From the NCBI GenBank assembly GCA_949298535.1, contig CASFXA010000065.1:1-39275 (forward strand): DNA of 39,275 nt, in the 5' to 3' direction. How positions within the stretch are numbered: position 1 is the stretch's first letter; each line of letters starts with the position of its first letter. This DNA comes from an uncultured Oscillospiraceae bacterium (lineage in GTDB: Bacteria > Bacillota > Clostridia > Oscillospirales > Ruminococcaceae). Of the stretch, positions 24,182 through 31,336 are shown in pieces. A program made the position numbers and the translations under genes. The notes beneath the pieces are model-generated. The model searched no databases. It worked only from the letters and a program-made list of their open reading frames with translations, and was not told where the DNA came from.

Positions 24182-24642
24182 CAGTGACCATCACGCTCAA
24201 TGGCATCCGCCGCACCGGGGAGGTTCAGGCGGATACCAGCTTATATACCTTTCTGCGGCAGCAGGGATGTCTGTCGGTGAAATGCGGCTGCGAGACCAGC
24301 AACTGCGGTTTGTGTACGGTACACATGGATGGACATCCGGTGCTGTCCTGTTCGGTGCCCGCCTTCCGGGCCGACGGCCATGAGGTGACCACCCTGGAAG
24401 GGCTCCAAAAGGAAGCGGAGGAGTTCGGCGCCTTCCTGGCGGATGAGGGAGGCGAGCAGTGCGGTTTTTGCAGCCCTGGGTTTGTGATGTCGGTACTGGC
24501 CATGGTGCGGGAGCTGCCGGATCCCACCGATGAGGAGATCCGGGAATATCTGGCGGGAAACCTCTGCCGCTGCACCGGCTATCAGAGCCAGCTGCGGGCC
24601 ATTAAAAAATGGCTGGCCGCCAGAAAGGAGGGGGACAAATGA
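24178..24642 (+). CDS. xdhC: Molybdenum hydroxylase [2Fe-2S] subunit (XdhC/CoxS type)
   Basis: The 154-residue subunit holds two iron-sulfur clusters. The ferredoxin-like cluster uses Cys38, Cys43, Cys46 and Cys58 (GCETSNCGLC...SC); the helical-domain cluster uses Cys95, Cys98, Cys130 and Cys132 (QCGFCSPG and LCRCTGY). All eight ligands are present and length is normal. It overlaps xdhB by four bases and xdhA by four bases, so the three are translated together. Confidence 0.95.
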   Translation: MTVTITLNGIRRTGEVQADTSLYTFLRQQGCLSVKCGCETSNCGLCTVHMDGHPVLSCSVPAFRADGHEVTTLEGLQKEAEEFGAFLADEGGEQCGFCSPGFVMSVLAMVRELPDPTDEEIREYLAGNLCRCTGYQSQLRAIKKWLAARKEGDK

Positions 24643-26918
24643 GCTATGTCAGCAAGCCCATCCGCAAGCGGGACGCCATGAGCCTGGTGACAGGCAAGCC
24701 GGTGTACACCGGGGATCTGTGTCCGGCGGGGGCGCTGCAGGTTTGTCTGCTCCGCAGCCCCCATGCCCACGCTTTGGTGGAATCGGTGGATAAGACAGCT
24801 GCCCTCCGGGTACCTGGGGTGGTGGCCATCTATACCTGGGAGGATGCCCCCCAAAGCCGCTTTACCACGGCGGGACAGACCTGGCCGGAGCCCAGCCCCT
24901 ATGACCGGCTGATCCTGGACCGGCGTCTGCGGTGCGTGGGGGACCCGGTGGCCATCATCGCCGCCGAGACGGAGGAAAGCGCCCAAAAAGCCAGACAGCT
25001 CCTAAAGGTGAAATACCAGGTGCTGGAGCCGCTGCTGGACTTCACCAAGGCCCTGGACAATCCCATCATCGTTCACCCGGAGGAGAATTTCCGTGCGCTG
25101 TGCGATGTGGGCACCGACGCCGCCCGCAACCTGTGCAGCCAGGAGGAAATGACGGTAGGGGATGTGGAAGGGGAACTGGCCCAGAGCGAAGTGGTGTTGG
25201 AGCGGGTTTATCACAGCCGGGCCAACAGCCAGGCCATGATGGAAACCTTCCGCACCTACAGCTATATTGACGAATATGGCCGCCTCAACGTGGTCAGCTC
25301 CACCCAGGTGCCCTTCCATGTGCGGCGTATCCTGGGCAACGCCCTGGAAATGTCCCGTCGGGACATCAGGATTGTAAAACCCCGCATCGGCGGTGGTTTT
25401 GGCGCAAAGCAGAGCGTGGTCAGCGAGATTTTCCCCGCCTTTGTCACCAAAATGACCGGGCGGCCCGCCTATATCTGTTACACCCGCCAGGAGAGCTTTA
25501 CCAACGGCTCCCCCCGCCATGAGATGGAAATGCGGGTGCGCATCGGCGCGGACCGGGACGGGACCATCCGGGTCATTGATCTGTTTGCCCTCTCCAACGC
25601 CGGAGCCTATGGGGACCATGGTCCCACCACCATCGGCCTGGTGGGCCATAAAGCCCTTTCCCTTTACGGCACCCTCAAGGCCGCCCGGTTTGGCTGCCAG
25701 GTGGTGTATACCAATACTATGGGGGCGGGAGCTTATCGGGGCTACGGCGCCACCCAGGGCATCTTCGCGGTGGAGACTGCCGTCAATGAGCTGGCGGCGC
25801 AGCTGGGAATGGATCCCTGCCTGCTGCGGGAGAAGAACATGGTGCGCCAGGGGCAGATCATGGCCACCTATTATAACGAGCCCTGCAACAGCTGCGCCCT
25901 GGACCGGTGCATGGAAAAAGCCAAAAAAATGATGAACTGGGAGGAGAAGTATCCCCGCCGGGTGCTGGAAAACGGGCATATCCGCAGCGTCGGCGTGGCA
26001 ATGGCCATGCAGGGCAGCGGTATTTCCGGGGTGGACATCGGCAGCGTGGAGATCCGCCTCAATGATGATGGATTCTATACCCTTCTGGTGGGCTGCACCG
26101 ATATGGGAACAGGCTGCGACACTATCCTTTCCCAGATGGCGGCGGACTGCCTGGAATGTGATCTGGACCGGATCGCCGTGCGGGGCGTGGATACCGACCA
26201 GTCCCCCTATGATACCGGTTCCTACGCCTCCTCCACCACCTACATCACCGGCATGGCGGTAGTGCGCACCTGTCAGGAGCTGCGGGAAAAGATCCTGGAT
26301 ATGGGAGCGCAGATGATGGGCGTTCCGGTGGAGCAGGCGGAATTTGACGGCAGACGGGTGTTTGTGCCGGGAGGAAAAGAAATTTCTCTGGCAGAGATCG
26401 GGTCCGCCAGTTTTGAGGGGCACAACCACTGTTTGTCCTCCTGTATCTCCCACTCCTCGCCCATCTCTCCCCCTCCCTTTATGGTGGGTATGGCGGAGAT
26501 CGACCTGGATCCCGAGACCGGCGCTGTACAGGTGGTGGATTACGCTGCCGCTGTGGACTGCGGTACGGTGGTCAACACCAATCTGGCCCGGGTGCAGACC
26601 GAAGGGGGAATCGCCCAGGGAATCGGCATGACCCTTTACGAGGAGGTGCTCCATACTCCCCAGGGGCGTTTGGTAAACGATTCCTTCCTCCAATACAAAA
26701 TTCCCAGCCGTCTGGATCTGGGGACCATCCGGGTGGAGTTTGAGAGCAGCTACGAGCCCTCGGGTCCCTTTGGCGCCAAATCCATCGGGGAGCTGGTGAT
26801 TAACACCCCGGCGCCGGCCATTCTGGGAGCGATCCTCAATGCCACCGGCAAAGCCTTCCACACTCTGCCGGTGAAACCGGAGGATGTGGCCATGGCGCTG
26901 CTGGAAGACAAGAAATAA
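24639..26918 (+). CDS. xdhA: Molybdopterin-binding catalytic subunit, xanthine dehydrogenase family (probable selenium-dependent hydroxylase)
   Basis: The 759-residue subunit carries the hallmark motifs of the xanthine oxidase family: RIGGGFGAKQ near residue 248, GAYRGYGATQG near 364, GSVEIRLNDDGFYTLLVGCTDMGTG near 468-492, and EPSGPFGAKSIGELV near 706-720 with the catalytic Glu. These enzymes hydroxylate heterocycles such as xanthine, hypoxanthine or nicotinate with water as the oxygen source. Presence of selD, yqeB, yqeC and MocA on both sides points to a selenium-dependent form with Se in place of the terminal sulfur on Mo. A purine riboswitch upstream favours a purine substrate. Substrate is still inferred. 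Confidence 0.92.
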   Translation: MSYVSKPIRKRDAMSLVTGKPVYTGDLCPAGALQVCLLRSPHAHALVESVDKTAALRVPGVVAIYTWEDAPQSRFTTAGQTWPEPSPYDRLILDRRLRCVGDPVAIIAAETEESAQKARQLLKVKYQVLEPLLDFTKALDNPIIVHPEENFRALCDVGTDAARNLCSQEEMTVGDVEGELAQSEVVLERVYHSRANSQAMMETFRTYSYIDEYGRLNVVSSTQVPFHVRRILGNALEMSRRDIRIVKPRIGGGFGAKQSVVSEIFPAFVTKMTGRPAYICYTRQESFTNGSPRHEMEMRVRIGADRDGTIRVIDLFALSNAGAYGDHGPTTIGLVGHKALSLYGTLKAARFGCQVVYTNTMGAGAYRGYGATQGIFAVETAVNELAAQLGMDPCLLREKNMVRQGQIMATYYNEPCNSCALDRCMEKAKKMMNWEEKYPRRVLENGHIRSVGVAMAMQGSGISGVDIGSVEIRLNDDGFYTLLVGCTDMGTGCDTILSQMAADCLECDLDRIAVRGVDTDQSPYDTGSYASSTTYITGMAVVRTCQELREKILDMGAQMMGVPVEQAEFDGRRVFVPGGKEISLAEIGSASFEGHNHCLSSCISHSSPISPPPFMVGMAEIDLDPETGAVQVVDYAAAVDCGTVVNTNLARVQTEGGIAQGIGMTLYEEVLHTPQGRLVNDSFLQYKIPSRLDLGTIRVEFESSYEPSGPFGAKSIGELVINTPAPAILGAILNATGKAFHTLPVKPEDVAMALLEDKK

Positions 26919-26938
26919 AACAACACCTTTGGATCAAA

Positions 26939-26985
26939 GGGGCGGTTCCGTTTTCTCAGGAGGTGGGCCGCCCCATTGGTTTTTT
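26939..26985 (+). terminator. Terminator after xdhBCA
   Basis: GGGGCGG (26939-26945) pairs with CCGCCCC (26968-26974), then a T run at 26980-26985. Read-through to the MocA gene is possible, since no clear promoter precedes that gene. Confidence 0.7.
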
Positions 26986-27079
26986 GGGTGGCAGACAGAG
27001 AGAACACAGAGGCTGTCTGTCAGTCGGTTCCGGCAGCGGAAGGGCCGCCGGAGAAGAAAAACAGGGAGGAGCGGGAAAA

Positions 27080-27619
27080 ATGACCAGAATCATTCTGCTG
27101 GCGGCAGGGGCTTCCCGCCGGTTCGGCAGCCAGAAATTGTTGGCCACTTTTCAGGGAAAACCCCTTTACACCTGGGCTTTTCAGGCAGCGGCGGATTCCG
27201 GATGTCCTGTAACAGTGGTGACCCGACAGGGACTATTGGATCAGCAAGCAAAAGAATGGGGGTTTGCCTGCGTGCTGGCTCCCGAAGGGGAGGGCCAGGC
27301 AGTTTCGGTCCGCCTGGGAACCGCTTCTGCCTGTAAAGGGGAAAACCTTTGCTTCTTTGTCTGCGATCAGCCCCACTTTCCCGGCTGCGCTTTGAGACAA
27401 TTTATAGAGGGATTTGAAAAAAGCGGTCTGCCTCTGGGGCGGGTCCGGGCGGAAGGAAAGATGGGCAGCCCCACTGTTTTTTCCCCCTCCCTGGCCGAAG
27501 AGCTGATGGCTCTCACGGGGGATGAAGGGGGACGGTCTGTTTTCAAAGGCAGAGAAGGGGAAACCTATTATCATGAAGTGCCTGTCCAGTGGCTGCAGGA
27601 TTATGATCGTCCCTGGTAA
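27080..27619 (+). CDS. mocA: MocA-like molybdenum cofactor cytidylyltransferase
   Basis: The 179-residue nucleotidyltransferase begins with LLAAGASRRFGSQKLL, the LAAGxSxRxGxxK signature of the MobA/MocA family, and has FVCDQPHF near residue 93-100 as the metal-binding site. MocA-type enzymes add CMP to molybdopterin for xanthine-dehydrogenase-family enzymes, and the position right after xdhA supports that over MobA (GMP for DMSO-reductase types). ATG 27080 follows GGGAGGA. The protein is slightly shorter than E. coli MocA, as is usual for the version in EF2563-type selenium clusters. Confidence 0.88.
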   Translation: MTRIILLAAGASRRFGSQKLLATFQGKPLYTWAFQAAADSGCPVTVVTRQGLLDQQAKEWGFACVLAPEGEGQAVSVRLGTASACKGENLCFFVCDQPHFPGCALRQFIEGFEKSGLPLGRVRAEGKMGSPTVFSPSLAEELMALTGDEGGRSVFKGREGETYYHEVPVQWLQDYDRPW

Positions 27620-27709
27620 AATACTTAAAGTATATAAAATCTATATTATACTAAAAATAGACTTTCTTCGACATTTTGCAGGATGCTGACAGGAAAGCAA
27701 TGAGATTTG

Positions 27710-27756
27710 AAATATACGAATTGTATATTTGATACAAAAAATTCTGTTTGTACATA
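27710..27756 (+). promoter_or_regulatory. Palindromic operator-like region before the AAC(3)-like gene
   Basis: A perfect palindrome AAATATAC/GTATATTT (27710-27717, 27723-27730, spacer 5) is followed by TACAAA/TTTGTA (27733-27738, 27747-27752, spacer 8). A plausible promoter overlaps them: TTGATA (27729-27734) and TACATA (27751-27756), spacer 16. The whole gap 27620-27786 is strikingly AT-rich against GC-rich neighbours and begins with another symmetric AT stretch (27629-27652). Confidence 0.6.
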
Positions 27757-27786
27757 GGGATAGAACTGTGATGTTGGAGGTGCCCA

Positions 27787-28557
27787 ATGCTGACACAACA
27801 GCAGATTGAGGATGGGCTCCGGGCGCTGGGGGTAATGTCCGGGATGATGCTGGAGGTCCATACTTCCCTGAGCAGCTTCGGACCGGTGGAGGGTGGAGCG
27901 GAGACGGTCATCCGTGCGCTGAAAAAATGCTGCGGCCCTGAGGGGAGCATCTTTATGCCGGCCTTGCGCCTGGGCCGGGAGCAGCAGCTGACAGAGAGGG
28001 ACCGGGCGTTGGGAATCACCACCAAAATTCCCATTCTGCCGGAGAACTGTGAGCGCAGCGCCATGGGGCTGATCGCAGACACTTTTCGGCGCCAGCCGGA
28101 TACCTGGGTGGGAACCGGTGTGTTCCGGATCGCGGGATGGGGCCTCCATGGAAAGGAGGCCGTGGAGGACGGCTTGGAATACCCTCTTCGCCGCGGCGGC
28201 AAAGGGCTGCTGCTGGGGGTGGACATTTATAAGCTGACGGCGATGCACTATGTGGAGGAGGATCTTCCTGAGGAGATCCGGCATATTTTTGCCCCCAGCG
28301 AGGAAGCGAGAGCCCTTTATCCGGCTGAAAAGTGGTTCATAGAAGGGGGAAAACCGCCGGTGAAGCCCTGGTATACGGTCCAAAGGCTGGCAATGGAGCA
28401 AGGAAAAATCAAAACGGGAGAAATCGGAGCGTGCAAGGCGATGCTTTTTGACCTGTGGGATGTGGTGGGGCTGTATCAACAGCTGCTGCGGCAATGTCCC
28501 TATCAGCTGTACGGCCTCCAACCCTGGGAAAAGGTGAAAGAGCCGGATTGCTGCTGA
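27787..28557 (+). CDS. AAC(3)-family N-acetyltransferase-like protein
   Basis: The 256-residue protein matches the aminoglycoside 3-N-acetyltransferase (YokD/AAC(3)) fold: LEVHTSLSSFGPVEGGAETVIRALKKCCGPEGSIFMP near residues 22-58 is the acetyl-CoA-binding signature, and LLGVDIYKLTAMHYVEE near 139-155 corresponds to the LLGxxxxxxTxxHxxE active-site region. Whether it acetylates aminoglycosides is uncertain; several chromosomal members act on other amines. ATG 27787 follows TGGAGG. It forms a unit with the next zinc-ribbon gene. Confidence 0.8.
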   Translation: MLTQQQIEDGLRALGVMSGMMLEVHTSLSSFGPVEGGAETVIRALKKCCGPEGSIFMPALRLGREQQLTERDRALGITTKIPILPENCERSAMGLIADTFRRQPDTWVGTGVFRIAGWGLHGKEAVEDGLEYPLRRGGKGLLLGVDIYKLTAMHYVEEDLPEEIRHIFAPSEEARALYPAEKWFIEGGKPPVKPWYTVQRLAMEQGKIKTGEIGACKAMLFDLWDVVGLYQQLLRQCPYQLYGLQPWEKVKEPDCC

Positions 28558-28575
28558 CAGAAAGGAGAGATCCCA

Positions 28576-28788
28576 ATGAAATGTCCCTATTGCGGTAAAG
28601 AGATGGAACAGGGTTATATCCAGTGTCGGGATGGTGTGATCTGGAACAACAAAACGGTGCCGGTGGCAGTTTTGGGGAGCCTCTCTTTCAGCGCTCTCAG
28701 GCTGGGAGAATATCGTGGCCCCTGGGGCGGCCATGCGGTGGTGGCATGGAACTGTACTGATTGCCAAAAAATTATAATTGATTACTGA
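28576..28788 (+). CDS. Zinc-ribbon domain protein (DUF6487/PF20097 type)
   Basis: The 70-residue product has CPYCGKEM at its start and CTDC near the end, with QGYIQCRDGVIWNNK between, the pattern of small PF20097 zinc-ribbon proteins of Firmicutes. Function is unknown. ATG 28576 follows AAAGGAGAG and lies 18 bases after the AAC(3)-like gene, so both are probably cotranscribed. Confidence 0.82.
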   Translation: MKCPYCGKEMEQGYIQCRDGVIWNNKTVPVAVLGSLSFSALRLGEYRGPWGGHAVVAWNCTDCQKIIIDY

Positions 28789-28825
28789 AGGATGAAAATG
28801 CTGCGGGCCCGCAGACTACAAAAGA

Positions 28826-29017
28826 CCTTGTTTCAAGGAATACATAAAATTCAAAATCATAAAAATCAGGACATGTGCCTGATTTTTATACCACGACCCG
28901 CGCCCACAGGGTCGGGAAACCGGGGGTATCGCCGCCGGTTTCGTCAGGAACCAGGCGGCGTATCCAGGGGGTATTGGATACCCCCTGGAAGCGTGTCGAA
29001 TTTTTTCGACACGCTCA
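28826..29017 (+). repeat. Dispersed structured repeat, copy A
   Basis: About 190 bases match copy B (36161-36349) over the full length with scattered changes. Conserved folds are H1 AAAAATCAGG/CCTGATTTTT (28861-28870, 28878-28887), a terminator-like hairpin; an arm with GGTT-TCGTCAGG-AACC at its tip (about 28930-28960); H4, a perfect 12-bp stem 28963-28974/28978-28989; and H5, an 11-bp stem 28990-29000/29005-29015. The copy is preceded by a perfect 14-bp palindrome (28801-28814). It lies between convergent genes. Any open frame in it is a by-product of composition. Confidence 0.85.
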
Positions 29018-29019
29018 GG

Positions 29020-29056
29020 GCCCGGCAGATCAGTTTTTCTGGTCTGCCGGGCACGA
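29020..29056 (+). terminator. GC-rich hairpin closing repeat copy A
   Basis: GCCCGGCAGA (29020-29029) pairs perfectly with TCTGCCGGGC (29043-29052) around a T-rich loop. Copy B ends with a hairpin of the same shape but different sequence. Confidence 0.7.
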
Positions 29057-29097
29057 TTTTGTGACGATATGAAGTTAGGTTGAAAAAATAAAATGCG

Positions 29098-29144
29098 CTT
29101 TGCCTTTGCGGGGAATAAGCGCCAGAGACAAGAAAAGGGCAAAG
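29098..29144 (-). terminator. Terminator of the BtuF-like gene
   Basis: On the minus strand CTTTGCC (29144-29138) pairs with GGCAAAG (29104-29098), and a T-rich run follows (TTTTATTTTTT, 29095-29085). Confidence 0.7.
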
Positions 29145-29147
29145 GTA

Positions 29148-30098
29148 TTAATCGGCGGTTGTGTTCTGCTCCCCAAAGGCAAACTCCGCCATCTCCACCG
29201 CCAAATCAAACATCCGGGGGCTCTGCCGCTCCAGAATGGAGAAATCCACCTGGAGGATCAGATCGTTTTTCGCCGCCCCAACCACGCTGTAGACCCAGCT
29301 GGTGGCCACCTTTTCCGGCTGGATGGACAGGTCGCAGAAAATTACATCCGGCTCCAGAATGGCCACCTGTTCCTCAGGGAAGAGCCAATCGGTGTAATCA
29401 GCGGCGTCATTGACAAAACCAATGCGCTCCAGCAGCCGGCTTTCAAAGGTCTCTCCCGTAGCCATATGGTAGTCCATCTCCCGCAGGAAAATCGCCCGGA
29501 GAATCTGTCCGTCATGGGCGCTGGCCCAGCTTTGGGAGAGAGCCAGAGCGTCATCCAGCTTTTCCTCCAGGGAGGCGTAGTATTCCTCCCCACGGGTGGC
29601 CCCTGAGGTTTGGCCGCTCATGGCCAGGGCCAGGTCCAGGTAATTGGCCTCCAGCTCCTCAAAGGTTTGCGCACGGGGCAAAATCAGCACCGGAATGTCC
29701 TGCTGCTGAAACCAGATCAGGTCATCCTCCTGAAGGGTCACCGACGACACCACCAGATCTACCGGACGGCGGGCGATCATCTCCCGGTCCAGGGAAAGAG
29801 GGGAGCCGCAGGGGGTCTTTTGTTCCACCTCCTGGGGCCAGTCGCAATAATCGCTTACCCCCACCACGCGGCTGCCGTAACCCATGTCAAAGAGCATCTC
29901 GGTGGTGCCTGGGGTGAGGGAGAGGACCCCTTTGGGGGCATCCTCAATGATGGTGTCCCGCACCTCCACCGGAAACTCCGGAACGGTTTCACTCTCAGAG
30001 GAAGAGGAGGATTCCGCCTCCTCCAAAACGGCGTCGCAGGCTGCCATAATCAGCGCCATCACCATGGCCAGCGCAAAGGCCAGAAATCGTTTCTTCAT
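29148..30098 (-). CDS. BtuF/FepB-like periplasmic-binding lipoprotein
   Basis: The 316-residue protein has a lipoprotein signal ending LIMAAC with Cys21, a Ser/Glu-rich linker (to about residue 45), then a helical-backbone metal receptor domain of the BtuF/FepB type: SLTPGTTEMLFDMGYGSRVVGVSDYCDWP near 60-88, a DLVV segment near 115 and long central helix after about 140. Such proteins capture cobalamin, haem or ferric siderophores outside the membrane. No permease or ATPase genes lie beside it, so it is an orphan. Its ATG overlaps the stop of dus (TAATG), with AAAGGAGCC upstream, so the two are coupled. Confidence 0.85.
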   Translation of the reverse strand: MKKRFLAFALAMVMALIMAACDAVLEEAESSSSSESETVPEFPVEVRDTIIEDAPKGVLSLTPGTTEMLFDMGYGSRVVGVSDYCDWPQEVEQKTPCGSPLSLDREMIARRPVDLVVSSVTLQEDDLIWFQQQDIPVLILPRAQTFEELEANYLDLALAMSGQTSGATRGEEYYASLEEKLDDALALSQSWASAHDGQILRAIFLREMDYHMATGETFESRLLERIGFVNDAADYTDWLFPEEQVAILEPDVIFCDLSIQPEKVATSWVYSVVGAAKNDLILQVDFSILERQSPRMFDLAVEMAEFAFGEQNTTAD

Positions 30099-31078
30099 TA
30101 CAGGCTCCTTTCCTGCCGGGACAGCGCCACCGCCATCTCTGCCAGACGTTCCCCGTCGCTGTAGGTGGACAGGGTCCCCGCCTGACGGCGAAGGGCCGCC
30201 GCGCCCCGGACGCCGGTCATGTACCAGCCGCAGTGCTTCCGGGCCTCCCGCATCCCCACATTTTCTCCTTTGTACCGGATCAGCAGCCGCAGATGACGGA
30301 GCATCACTTCCATCCGCTCTTCCATAGGCGGGGTGGGGGTGTAGCTGCCGGTGGTGAGATAGTCCCGGATCTGTCCAAACAGCCAGGGCGCGCCCAATGC
30401 CCCCCGGCCCACCATCACCAGGTCGCAGCCGGTTTGCTCATACATGGCCTTGGCCTTTTCGGGAGTGTCCACATCCCCGTTGCCGATGACCGGGATGGAA
30501 ACCGCCTCTTTTACCTGCCGGATATAGTCCCAGTCCGCCGAGGGAGCATACATTTGCGCCCGGGTTCTGCCGTGGATGGTAATGGCGTCGGCGCCGCTGG
30601 CCTCTGCCATCCGGGCAAACTCCACACCGTTGATGTGGGCGTCATCCCAGCCCTTGCGGAACTTGACCGTCACGGGAACGGGAGAGGCATCCTTCACCGC
30701 CCGGATGATCCGGGAAGCAAGCTCCGGGTCCTTCATTAAGGCGCTGCCGCCGCCGTTCCCCGCGATTTTGGGGGCGGGACAGCCCATATTGATGTCGATG
30801 ATGTCCGGGTGATAGTCCATGGCCAGGGCTACCGCCTCTCCCATGGCGGCGGGGTCCCCCCCAAACAGCTGCACCGCGCAGGGATGCTCCGTTTCTCCCA
30901 GCTCCAGCAGCTGGGCGGATTTCCGGCTTCCTTGCCCCAGGCCCTTGGCGCTGACCATCTCGCCCACCAGGTAAGCCGCGCCAAAATCTTTGCACAGCTC
31001 CCGGAAAGCCCGGTCCCCTACTCCCGCCATGGGGGCCAGTGCGGCAGTAGGTTCTATGGATATGGTTCCGATTTTCAT
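30098..31078 (-). CDS. dusB: tRNA-dihydrouridine synthase (DusB type)
   Basis: The 326-residue flavoenzyme reduces uridines in the D-loop of tRNA. A TIM barrel starts with [13 protein letters not shown]; the catalytic Cys100 lies in [45 protein letters not shown] and [15 protein letters not shown] follow in the expected order. ATG 31078 has AAAGGAGAT upstream. The promoter is at 31135-31163. It is followed by the BtuF-like gene with overlap. Confidence 0.94.
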   Translation of the reverse strand: MKIGTISIEPTAALAPMAGVGDRAFRELCKDFGAAYLVGEMVSAKGLGQGSRKSAQLLELGETEHPCAVQLFGGDPAAMGEAVALAMDYHPDIIDINMGCPAPKIAGNGGGSALMKDPELASRIIRAVKDASPVPVTVKFRKGWDDAHINGVEFARMAEASGADAITIHGRTRAQMYAPSADWDYIRQVKEAVSIPVIGNGDVDTPEKAKAMYEQTGCDLVMVGRGALGAPWLFGQIRDYLTTGSYTPTPPMEERMEVMLRHLRLLIRYKGENVGMREARKHCGWYMTGVRGAAALRRQAGTLSTYSDGERLAEMAVALSRQERSL

Positions 31079-31134
31079 GGGATCTCCTTTGCATTTTAAC
31101 GATAAAGCTCCCTCTGGGGAGCCTGATGAAATGA

Positions 31135-31163
31135 ATTATACACGAAAGTTGCCTCAACTACAA
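31135..31163 (-). promoter_or_regulatory. Promoter of dusB-lipoprotein operon
   Basis: On the minus strand TTGTAG (31158-31163) and TATAAT (31135-31140) are 17 bases apart. A divergent extended -10 (TGATATACT, 31192-31200) probably serves polA. Confidence 0.75.
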
Positions 31164-31336
31164 GTTTACAGGGGACGAAAGGAAAGATTTGTGATATACT
31201 AATCTCGTTGCGTGGGAACGCGGCTGCGGACAGAAGAAAAACGTCCCGAAAGCCGCGCCCGTGTCCCGGAAAAATGCCGGGCCTCTGAAAAAATTTTCCC
31301 AGGTCGTTGGGCTTTTATCTCAAACGGAGGTATTCC

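Noticed and set aside
25002-26861. 619-residue open frame antisense to xdhA
   Set aside because: His- and Gly-rich shadow of the molybdopterin subunit, with no ribosome site or promoter.
28875-29072. Open frame encoding a protein starting MPDFYTTTRAHR, with a sister at 36209-36688
   Set aside because: Both lie in the dispersed repeat and start within its first hairpin. They have no ribosome site, diverge by frameshift after the shared part, and changes follow RNA pairing and not codon positions.
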